DNA of 48,803 nt from Pseudomonadota bacterium (GTDB lineage Bacteria > Pseudomonadota > Gammaproteobacteria > Burkholderiales > Thiobacillaceae), in assembly GCA_021802945.1 (NCBI GenBank), contig JAJZRE010000014.1, positions 1 through 48,803 on the forward strand, written 5' to 3'. The notes under the pieces were generated by a model, which was not told the DNA's origin, ran no database searches, and saw only the letters and a program-made list of their open reading frames with translations. Positions 41,659 through 48,803 of the stretch are shown here, piece after piece. Within the stretch, counting starts at the first letter, position 1. Each line of letters starts with the position of its first letter. The position numbers were made by a program, and so were the translations under genes.

Positions 41659-42702
41659 GTGGATATTTCCGAACTGCTGGCTTTTTCCGTCAAGAACAAG
41701 GCGTCCGACCTGCACCTGTCGTCGAGCCTGCCGCCGATGATCCGGGTCAACGGCGACATTCGCCGGATCAACCTGCCGCCGATGGACCACAAGGACGTGC
41801 ACCGCATGGTGTACGACATCATGAACGACAGCCAGCGCAAGGCATACGAGGAAACGCTGGAAATCGACTTCTCGTTCGAGATTCCCTCGCTGGCGCGTTT
41901 CCGCGTCAATGCCTTCAACCAGCAGTATGGCGCCGGCGCGGTGTTCCGGACGATTCCGTCCAAGGTGCTGACGCTGGAAGAGCTCAACGCACCGCCGATC
42001 TTCAAGGAAATCTCCGACCAGCCGCGCGGCATCGTGCTGGTGACCGGGCCGACCGGCTCGGGCAAGTCGACCACGCTCGCGGCGATGATGGACTACGTCA
42101 ACGAAAACCAGTACGGGCACATCCTCACCGTCGAGGACCCGATCGAATTCGTGCACCAGAGCAAGAAGTGCCTGATCAACCAGCGCGAAGTCGGACCTCA
42201 CACGCTGTCGTTCGCCAATGCGCTGCGTTCGGCGCTGCGGGAAGACCCGGACGTCATCCTGGTCGGCGAATTGCGCGACCTGGAAACGATCCGCCTCGCG
42301 CTGACCGCCGCCGAAACCGGCCACCTGGTATTCGGCACCCTGCATACCTCGTCGGCCGCCAAGACCATCGACCGCGTGGTCGACGTGTTTCCGGCGGCCG
42401 AGAAGGAGATGGTCCGTTCCATGCTGTCCGAATCCCTGCGCGCGGTGATCTCGCAGACGCTCCTGAAAACCAAGGACGGCGCCGGCCGCGTCGCCGCGCA
42501 CGAAATCATGATCGGCACGCCGGCCATCCGCAACCTGATCCGCGAGAACAAGGTCGCGCAGATGTATTCGGCGATCCAGACCGGCGGCAACATCGGCATG
42601 CAGACGCTCGACCAGAACCTGCAGGAGCTGGTCCGGCGCAACGTCATCGCATCGAGCGTGGCACGCGCCGCCGCGCAGAACAAAGACGCATTCTTGGGTT
42701 GA
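41659..42702 (+). CDS. pilT: type IV pilus retraction ATPase PilT
   Basis: A 347-residue secretion-type ATPase that depolymerises the pilus for twitching motility. The N-terminal PAS-like part begins MDISELLAFSVKNKASDLHLSS. Walker A is GPTGSGKSTT, the Asp box follows in ILTVEDPIEFVH, Walker B is PDVILVGELRDLETIRLAL, and the His box TGHLVFGTLHTSSAA and the retraction-associated end GMQTLDQNLQELV are present. The GTG start at 41659 is preceded by GAGG-like sequence. pilU follows after 10 bases. Confidence 0.96.
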   Translation: MDISELLAFSVKNKASDLHLSSSLPPMIRVNGDIRRINLPPMDHKDVHRMVYDIMNDSQRKAYEETLEIDFSFEIPSLARFRVNAFNQQYGAGAVFRTIPSKVLTLEELNAPPIFKEISDQPRGIVLVTGPTGSGKSTTLAAMMDYVNENQYGHILTVEDPIEFVHQSKKCLINQREVGPHTLSFANALRSALREDPDVILVGELRDLETIRLALTAAETGHLVFGTLHTSSAAKTIDRVVDVFPAAEKEMVRSMLSESLRAVISQTLLKTKDGAGRVAAHEIMIGTPAIRNLIRENKVAQMYSAIQTGGNIGMQTLDQNLQELVRRNVIASSVARAAAQNKDAFLG

Positions 42703-42712
42703 GGATTGAACG

Positions 42713-43840
42713 ATGAACGCTGAAAAAACCGTCCACGATTTGTTGCGTCTGATGCTGGCGAAAAATGCGTCCGACCTGTTTCTCACCGCCGGCTTCCCGC
42801 CCGCGATCAAGGTCGACGGCAAGATCACCCCGGTGTCGAACCAGAGCCTCACCCCCGCGCACACCAGCGAACTGGCGCGCTCGATCATGAACGAGCGGCA
42901 GTGGAAGGACTTCGAGGCCACCAACGAATCCAACTTCGCGATCAGCCCGCCCGAGATCGGCCGCTTCCGCGTCAACGTCTTCGTGCAGCAGGGGCGTGTC
43001 GGCGTCGTCATGCGGACGATCAACACCAGGATCCCGAAGATGGAAGACCTCAACCTGCCGCCGATCCTGCGCGACGTCGCGATGATCAAGCGCGGACTGG
43101 TGATCTTCGTCGGCGGCACCGGCACCGGCAAATCGACCTCGCTGGCGGCGATGGTGGGCTACCGCAACGAAAACGCCTGCGACCACATCATCACGGTCGA
43201 GGACCCGATCGAATACGTGCACGAGCACCGGAAATCGATCATCACCCAGCGCGAGGTCGGCATCGACACCGACACCTGGTTCTCCGCGCTGAAGAACACG
43301 CTGCGGCAGGCGCCCGACGTCATCCTGATCGGCGAAATCCGCGACCGCGACACCATGGAATACGCCATCGCGTTCGCCGAGACCGGCCACCTGTGCCTGT
43401 CGACGCTGCACGCCAACAGCGCCAACCAGGCGCTCGACCGCATCATCAACTTCTTCCCCGAGGAGAAGCGCGATCAGCTGCTGATGGACCTGTCGCTGAA
43501 CCTGAAGTCCTTCATCTCGCAGCGCCTGATCCCGCGGAAAGGCACCAACGGCCGCATCGCCGCGGTCGAAATCCTGCTCAACTCGCCGCTGATCGCCGAC
43601 CTGATCTTCAAGGGCCAGGTGCACGAGATCAAGGAAATCATGGCGAAATCGCGCGAACTGGGGATGCAGACCTTCGACCAGTCGCTGTTCGACCTCTACG
43701 AGGCGGGCATGATTTCCTACGAGGACGCGCTGAGGAACGCCGACAGCCTCAACGACCTGCGCCTGCAGATCAAGCTGCACGGCCAGGAGGCCAAGGGTCG
43801 CGACATGATGGCGGGGCTGGACCACCTCGATATCGTCTGA
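42713..43840 (+). CDS. pilU: PilT-dependent retraction ATPase PilU
   Basis: A 375-residue paralogue of PilT. Walker A is GGTGTGKSTS, the Asp box ITVEDPIEYVHEHRKS, Walker B PDVILIGEIRDRDTMEYAI, and the His box TGHLCLSTLHANSANQALDRI. The longer C-terminus with EEAKGRD-like HGQEAKGRDMMAGLDHLDIV is typical of PilU. It helps PilT in high-force retraction. It ends at the strong bidirectional hairpin. No other pilus genes are in the window. Confidence 0.95.
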   Translation: MNAEKTVHDLLRLMLAKNASDLFLTAGFPPAIKVDGKITPVSNQSLTPAHTSELARSIMNERQWKDFEATNESNFAISPPEIGRFRVNVFVQQGRVGVVMRTINTRIPKMEDLNLPPILRDVAMIKRGLVIFVGGTGTGKSTSLAAMVGYRNENACDHIITVEDPIEYVHEHRKSIITQREVGIDTDTWFSALKNTLRQAPDVILIGEIRDRDTMEYAIAFAETGHLCLSTLHANSANQALDRIINFFPEEKRDQLLMDLSLNLKSFISQRLIPRKGTNGRIAAVEILLNSPLIADLIFKGQVHEIKEIMAKSRELGMQTFDQSLFDLYEAGMISYEDALRNADSLNDLRLQIKLHGQEAKGRDMMAGLDHLDIV

Positions 43841-43849
43841 TGCCTTCCA

Positions 43850-43890
43850 GCCGATGAAAACGGGGGGCCTGGCACCCCGTTTTCATCGGC
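43850..43890. terminator. perfect 16-bp-stem bidirectional terminator
   Basis: GCCGATGAAAACGGGG (43850-43865) pairs exactly with CCCCGTTTTCATCGGC (43875-43890) over a nine-base loop. AAAA and TTTT lie in the arms, so a T run follows the GC part on either strand. It sits between the convergent pilU and methyltransferase genes, ten bases after the pilU stop and five bases before the other. Confidence 0.88.
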
Positions 43891-43895
43891 ATCGC

Positions 43896-45125
43896 TCAGA
43901 CCGCGCTGTCGGACGCCTTTTTCGGCCGCATCGGCCCCGCGATCAGCTTGTACTGCATGAACCGCGTCTCGATCGGCCCGTTGAACAGCGGGATGCGGCG
44001 GCTCGCTTTCAGCCCGATCAGCTTCGGCAGCAGCGGGTCGCCGGAAATGATCCACGCCTCCCAGCCGGCGAAATTCTGCTTCAGCCAGTCGCCCAGCCGC
44101 GGATACCAGTCGGCCAGATCCTCGGCCTCGCCCAGCCGCTCGCCGTAGGGCGGGTTGGTGACGATGGTGCCGGCGGGCGTCGGCGCCTTCAGATCGAGCA
44201 CGTCGGATACCTTCAGTTCGATGGCATCGGCATAGCCTGCGCCGGCGAGGTTGTTGCGCGCCTTGTCGAGCACCCAGCGGTCCTGGTCGGCGCCAAAGAT
44301 CGGCAGGTGCGTCAGCGGCTTCTCCTGCGCCTGCGCCTCGACCTTGATGCGCTTCCACAGCGCCGCGTCGAAGTCGCGGTAGTGCTCGAAGGCGAAGTGC
44401 CGCCCGCGTCCCGGCGCGCGGTTCAATGCCATGTCGGCCGCTTCGAGCAGGAGGGTGCCGGCGCCGCACATCGGGTCGAGCAGCGGGGTGCCGGGTTCCC
44501 AGCCCGACAGCATGAGCAGCCCGGCGGCGAGGTTTTCCTTGATCGACGCCGCGCTCGCCTCGCGCTTGAAGCCGCGCTTGAAGAGCGGCTCGCCGCTGGT
44601 GTCGAGGTAGAAGGTCACCGCGTCCGGGGTGAAGAAGGCATACACCGGCACGTCGGGCGCAGAGGGGTCGACGCTGGGCCGTTCGCGGGTTTCCTCGCGG
44701 AAGCGGTCGCAGATGGCGTCCTTGATTTTCAGCGTGATGAAGTTGAGGCTCTTCAGCGGCGCGTTCTGCGCGCCGACCTTGACCGCGATGGTCTTCTTGA
44801 CGTCGAACCACTCCGGCCACGGCAGGTCGAGCGCGGCGCGGTAGATGTGCTCCTCCTTGCGGTAGCGGGTGAATCCGACCTTGCGCAGGATACGGGTGGC
44901 GATGCGCGAGGTCAGGTTGGCGCGCATTTCTGCGGCGGCATCGGCCATGAACAGCACACCGGCGGGCACCTGGCGTACCACCTGCGCACCGGCCGCGGCG
45001 AGTTCGGTTTCAAGCAAGGCTTCCAGGCCGCGCGGGCAAGTGGCAAAGTGGCTGGCTGGCGGCAGCGCCTCACGCTCGGGACGAACGGAATGCGGCGTTT
45101 TGGTACGACGGGATTCGGGTTTCAA
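43896..45125 (-). CDS. THUMP-domain RNA methyltransferase (RlmL N-terminal-like)
   Basis: A 409-residue class I SAM-dependent RNA methyltransferase. The N-terminal ferredoxin-like/THUMP part contains ATCPRGLEALLETELAAAGAQVV. The catalytic domain has LLDPMCGAGTLLLEAADMAL (SAM loop) and TIVTNPPYGERLGEAEDL (the NPPY motif of amino-group methylation). It corresponds to the N-terminal enzyme of E. coli RlmL, which makes m2G2445 in 23S rRNA, without the fused RlmK half. Which guanosine it modifies here is inference. The first codons are basic and may not all be structured. Confidence 0.9.
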   Translation of the reverse strand: MKPESRRTKTPHSVRPEREALPPASHFATCPRGLEALLETELAAAGAQVVRQVPAGVLFMADAAAEMRANLTSRIATRILRKVGFTRYRKEEHIYRAALDLPWPEWFDVKKTIAVKVGAQNAPLKSLNFITLKIKDAICDRFREETRERPSVDPSAPDVPVYAFFTPDAVTFYLDTSGEPLFKRGFKREASAASIKENLAAGLLMLSGWEPGTPLLDPMCGAGTLLLEAADMALNRAPGRGRHFAFEHYRDFDAALWKRIKVEAQAQEKPLTHLPIFGADQDRWVLDKARNNLAGAGYADAIELKVSDVLDLKAPTPAGTIVTNPPYGERLGEAEDLADWYPRLGDWLKQNFAGWEAWIISGDPLLPKLIGLKASRRIPLFNGPIETRFMQYKLIAGPMRPKKASDSAV

Positions 45126-45136
45126 ACGGGACTTTC

Positions 45137-45550
45137 TTAAAAAGGCTTCAGCACCACCAGCAATACCACGACCAGCAGCACGATCACCGGGATTTCATTG
45201 AACCAGCGGAACCAAACATGCGATTTGGTGTTCTGTCTGGCTGCGAATGCGCGCAGCAGCTTCTTGCAGACGTGGTGATATCCCACCAGCCCGGCCACCA
45301 GCGCGAGCTTGAGCCATAGCCAGCCCATGGTCGGCCGCCAGTACGCCAGCCACAGCCAGACGCCGGTAACCAGCGTCAGCCACATGATGGGCGTGACGAA
45401 CCGATACAATTTGCGCGCCATCAGCAGCAGGCGGTCATAGGCGGCTTCGTTGGTTTCCATCGCCAGGTTGACGAAGATGCGCGGCAGATAGAACAGCCCG
45501 GCGAACCAGCTGACCACCATCACGATATGAAACGACTTCAGCCACAGCAT
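45137..45550 (-). CDS. hemJ: HemJ-like protoporphyrinogen oxidase
   Basis: A 137-residue four-helix membrane protein. The start MLWLKSFHIVMVVSWFAGLFYLPRIFV is the classic HemJ opening, with the heme-related His8. The middle YRFVTPIMWLTLVTGVWLW and the charged TKSHVWFRWFNEIPVIVLL near the end are also typical. HemJ oxidises protoporphyrinogen IX to protoporphyrin IX in bacteria lacking HemG or HemY. The start codon shares two bases with the start codon of the oppositely oriented thioredoxin gene. Confidence 0.92.
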   Translation of the reverse strand: MLWLKSFHIVMVVSWFAGLFYLPRIFVNLAMETNEAAYDRLLLMARKLYRFVTPIMWLTLVTGVWLWLAYWRPTMGWLWLKLALVAGLVGYHHVCKKLLRAFAARQNTKSHVWFRWFNEIPVIVLLVVVLLVVLKPF

Positions 45551-46082
45551 GGATAGACGCGCCTTCGTAAAAAAATGGACACCGAGTCCGCTGACCCTGA
45601 TTTTACTGGGTTTGATCGCCTGGCTGTGGTTTCGCCCGCCGGCCGAGGTCAGCGACGAGAATCGTGCCGTGCCGCCGTGGCAGGTCACGCTGACCGACGG
45701 CCGCACGCTGGGTGGCGACACGCTCAAGGGCAAGGTCGTGCTGGTGAACTTCTGGGCGACCTGGTGCCCGTATTGCCGCAAGGAGAAACCGGTAATCGAC
45801 GCGTTCTGGCACGACTACCGCGACAAGGGGGTCGAGGTCGTATCGATCAGCGTCGACGACCCGCCGGACAAGATCGCCGCCTGGATGAAGGACAAGGGCT
45901 ATGCCCTCCCGGCGGCACCGACCAACGCTTCGGTGGCCGCGGCGTTCGGCAGCGTCACCCGTGTGCCGACCTCGTTCATCCTCGACGCCGACGGCCACAT
46001 CCGCCACAAGATCGCCGGGCAGGTGTATTACGGCCGGCTGGAGAAACTGGTCACGCCTCTTCTGAAAGCGCCCGCGCCATGA
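45549..46082 (+). CDS. TlpA/ResA-like membrane-anchored thioredoxin
   Basis: A 177-residue protein with an N-terminal membrane anchor (PLTLILLGLIAWLWFRP) and a periplasmic thioredoxin fold. The redox site is W-C-P-Y-C in FWATWCPYCRKEKPVIDAF, and the cis-Pro motif is RVPTSFILDADG. Such proteins reduce apocytochrome c or act as thiol-disulfide reductants outside the membrane. The ATG at 45549 has only a weak ribosome binding site, but no later start preserves the anchor. It is coupled to slyX by an ATGA overlap. Confidence 0.9.
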   Translation: MDRRAFVKKWTPSPLTLILLGLIAWLWFRPPAEVSDENRAVPPWQVTLTDGRTLGGDTLKGKVVLVNFWATWCPYCRKEKPVIDAFWHDYRDKGVEVVSISVDDPPDKIAAWMKDKGYALPAAPTNASVAAAFGSVTRVPTSFILDADGHIRHKIAGQVYYGRLEKLVTPLLKAPAP

Positions 46083-46312
46083 TCGAATTACCCGACAGCC
46101 TTGCGGCTTGGACACAAGCCCGCCTGACCGAACTCGAGACCAAGCTCGCCTTCGCCGAGGACCTGCTCGAAACGCTGAACCAGACCGTGGTCCGCCAGCA
46201 GGCCCGGATCGATCTGTTGCAGGAGCAGCTTCGCCTGCTCCACCGGCAGCTGCAGGACGTGCGGCCGGACGAGTCGCGCACGCCCCGCGACGAGATCCCG
46301 CCGCACTACTGA
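46079..46312 (+). CDS. slyX: SlyX family protein
   Basis: A 77-residue SlyX homologue, predicted as a single coiled coil: LTELETKLAFAEDLLETLNQTVVRQQARIDLLQEQLRLLHRQL keeps a clear heptad pattern, and the end PRDEIPPHY is the conserved PPHY tail. Its function is unknown. It overlaps the thioredoxin stop by four bases and abuts the convergent YhcH-family gene with no spacer. Confidence 0.92.
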   Translation: MIELPDSLAAWTQARLTELETKLAFAEDLLETLNQTVVRQQARIDLLQEQLRLLHRQLQDVRPDESRTPRDEIPPHY

Positions 46313-46759
46313 TCAGACCGCGATTTTCATCACCACCTTGCGGATCAAGCCTCCGCTCACCAGCGGCGCGTGCGCATCCTCGGGGAAAAACAGGCAGAAC
46401 GACCCCGGCGGCGTGGCGATCCAGCTCGACGGTGCGTCGTTGAAAAACCGGATATCGCGTGCGGCATCGTAATCCGTCGCCGGATCCCCGCACGCAGCCA
46501 CCGGCTTCCAGCCCATCTCGTCGACGCCTTCGAGCACCAGTTGGATGTCGATGTAACGGCGATGGCATTCCAGCTTCGCTTCTGCTCGGGTCCGTCCGGC
46601 GCACGCTTCGGCAATCACGAACAGCTGCTCATCCTGTATCACATGCTTGCCGGGCGCGAGCGCCTTCAGGTCGGTGTTGCGCAGGAATCCGAAGGCGCGC
46701 GGAAACAGCGAATGCAATCCGAGATAACGATCAGCCTGGCTCAGTGAATCGAGAATCAT
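46313..46759 (-). CDS. YhcH/YjgK/YiaL family protein (DUF386)
   Basis: A 148-residue cupin-like protein of the YhcH/YjgK/YiaL family. Core segments are ECHRRYIDIQLVLEGVDEMGW, FFNDAPSSWIATPPGSFCLFFPEDAHAP and the last strand GGLIRKVVMKIAV, which hold the metal-binding His and Glu residues. E. coli relatives act on sialic acid or other sugar anomers. No sialic-acid genes are nearby, so the substrate is open. A perfect 14-base palindrome lies 12 bases upstream of its start. Confidence 0.9.
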   Translation of the reverse strand: MILDSLSQADRYLGLHSLFPRAFGFLRNTDLKALAPGKHVIQDEQLFVIAEACAGRTRAEAKLECHRRYIDIQLVLEGVDEMGWKPVAACGDPATDYDAARDIRFFNDAPSSWIATPPGSFCLFFPEDAHAPLVSGGLIRKVVMKIAV

Positions 46760-46770
46760 GGTCAGTTGAT

Positions 46771-46784
46771 ATCTGACGTCAGAT
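46771..46784. promoter_or_regulatory. perfect 14-bp palindrome upstream of the YhcH-family gene
   Basis: ATCTGACGTCAGAT is its own reverse complement. It lies in the 26-base gap between the NYN-domain gene stop and the YhcH-family start, and looks like a dimeric repressor operator. Whether the gene has its own promoter there is not clear. Confidence 0.45.
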
Positions 46785-46785
46785 C

Positions 46786-47580
46786 TTATTGTGCGGCACT
46801 GGCCGGTGGCCGTTGCGCCGAGCGTTTGTCGCGCACATAGACCCCCTTGTCCTTGGTCTGAATGTCGAACAGGCCGATCGCCTGGTACAGATCCTTGAGC
46901 TTGGCGTAGCCGTAGTTGCGAGAGTCGAACGAAGCCTGCTTTGATATATGTTGGCCAACGGCTCCCAAGCCGGCCCATCCTTCGTCATCCGCCCCGGCCT
47001 CGACAGCCTTGCGCAACAAATTAACCAGACGAGTGTCGCTCTTGAGCTCCTTGGCACTTAAGCGAACTGTGGTTGTCTTGGGTAGCGGAGAAACGACACT
47101 GTCAGTATCAGCCGCTGTCGCAACCTTAACGTCGGTCTCAACTGGCACCCCCAGGGTTTCCAGATAGAGAAACTTGGAACATGCACTGACAAATGGCGAC
47201 GGCGTCTTTTTCTCGCCAAAACCAAATACCTTCAGGCCATTGGCACGGATGCGCATCACCAGAGGCGTGAAATCCGAATCGCTTGAGACAATTCCGAACC
47301 CATCCAGTTGCTTTGTGTAAAGCAGATCCATCGCGTCGATAATCATCGCGGAATCGGTAGCGTTCTTTCCCTTGGTATAAGCAAACTGCTGAATGGGCTG
47401 GATCGCGTATTCATGGAGCACTTCTTCCCACGCATTCAGATGCCTGCTTTTCCAATCCCCATAGGCGCGCCGTATGTTGATGACACCATAATTGGCCAGT
47501 TCGTCGAGTATTTCATCTATTTTGCTGGCTGGGCTATTGTCGGCATCAATTAACAGGGCAATCCGTGATTCGTGCGTCAT
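46786..47580 (-). CDS. NYN-domain protein with C-terminal OST-HTH/LOTUS domain
   Basis: A 264-residue protein of the LabA/MARF1-like type. The NYN (PIN-like) nuclease fold is marked by ALLIDADNSP, KGKNATDSAMIIDAMDLLY and FGIVSSDSDFTPLVMRIRANGLKVFGFG, which give the acidic metal site. The C-terminal half (about 175-250) fits an OST-HTH/LOTUS RNA-binding domain: LVNLLRKAVEAGADDEGWAGLGAVGQHI and the following YGYAKLKDLYQAIGLF. An RNA-processing role is inferred. The gene is visibly richer in A/T than its neighbours, roughly half GC by eye, which hints at a different origin. Confidence 0.88.
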   Translation of the reverse strand: MTHESRIALLIDADNSPASKIDEILDELANYGVINIRRAYGDWKSRHLNAWEEVLHEYAIQPIQQFAYTKGKNATDSAMIIDAMDLLYTKQLDGFGIVSSDSDFTPLVMRIRANGLKVFGFGEKKTPSPFVSACSKFLYLETLGVPVETDVKVATAADTDSVVSPLPKTTTVRLSAKELKSDTRLVNLLRKAVEAGADDEGWAGLGAVGQHISKQASFDSRNYGYAKLKDLYQAIGLFDIQTKDKGVYVRDKRSAQRPPASAAQ

Positions 47581-47621
47581 AGTCGACCTCGGGGCGGGTT
47601 ATCCATCATTGCTTGCAAAGG

Positions 47622-48803
<1,182 letters not shown>

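Noticed and set aside
41611-43131. Extension of the yggS frame far upstream, antisense to pilT and pilU
   Set aside because: The frame happens to stay open, but YgsS-like homology begins only near 41571 and the upstream part is antisense to strongly supported genes.

Overview
The window is high-GC, densely packed bacterial chromosome with no rRNA, prophage, transposase or CRISPR array. Gene content and order point to a betaproteobacterium: the rpsU-yqeY-dnaG-rpoD block, gpmI-envC-ctpA-moeB, grx-trxC-secB-gpsA, yggS-proC-yggT, pilT-pilU, slmA and hemJ. The sulfur-related genes (a persulfide-sensor-like ArsR regulator, rhodanese with DUF2892, and a GshA of the type first named from Acidithiobacillus) suggest a sulfur-oxidising lineage such as the Thiobacillus/Hydrogenophilales group. 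That placement is inference from gene content, not a database match.

Layout. (1) 1-8418, minus strand: a translationally coupled lipid or aryl-polyene-like locus reading ACP, COG4648 membrane protein, acyl-AMP ligase, hotdog dehydratase, LpxL-like acyltransferase, LolA-like carrier, MMPL exporter, NodB-type deacetylase, Aur1-like PAP2 protein, and a ketosynthase cut by the window edge. (2) 8736-13408, plus strand: the macromolecular synthesis operon rpsU-yqeY-dnaG-rpoD, then a CAU-anticodon tRNA whose features fit tRNA-Ile2. (3) 13462-19530: slmA converges on a minus-strand run gpmI-envC-ctpA-small HMA-like protein-moeB. (4) 19699-27674, plus strand: a BigR/YgaV-type ArsR regulator, an NsrR-type regulator, then TolC, membrane fusion protein, RND pump, DUF2892 and membrane rhodanese. 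A strong promoter with an AT-rich palindrome over its -10 box precedes tolC. (5) 27689-30437: glutaredoxin, thioredoxin-2, SecB, an SH3-like protein and GpsA. (6) 30483-37110: a membrane-anchored protein of unknown function, TrmL, then a coupled run gshA-gshB-apbE-EIIA(Man)-HPr-EI. (7) 37123-41571, minus strand: yggS, a short inverted-repeat element, proC, yggT, yggU and a dynamin-like GTPase. (8) 41659-43840: pilT-pilU, ending in a perfect 16-bp-stem bidirectional terminator. (9) 43896-48803: an RlmL-like methyltransferase, HemJ, a TlpA-like thioredoxin with SlyX, a YhcH/YiaL protein, a NYN-LOTUS protein and the C-terminal two thirds of EttA.

How the parts fit. The most interesting functional unit is region 4. 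It combines a putative sulfane-sulfur sensor (two Cys exactly 66 residues apart, as in BigR), an Fe-S/NO sensor of the NsrR family, a non-canonical RND pump and a rhodanese module equivalent to a split YgaP. Glutaredoxin, thioredoxin-2 and, further on, glutathione synthesis lie downstream. I infer a persulfide or reactive-sulfur response and export system. The second candidate is the lipid locus of region 1, where PAP2 and deacetylase genes sit between the exporter and the ketosynthase of an otherwise aryl-polyene-like set.
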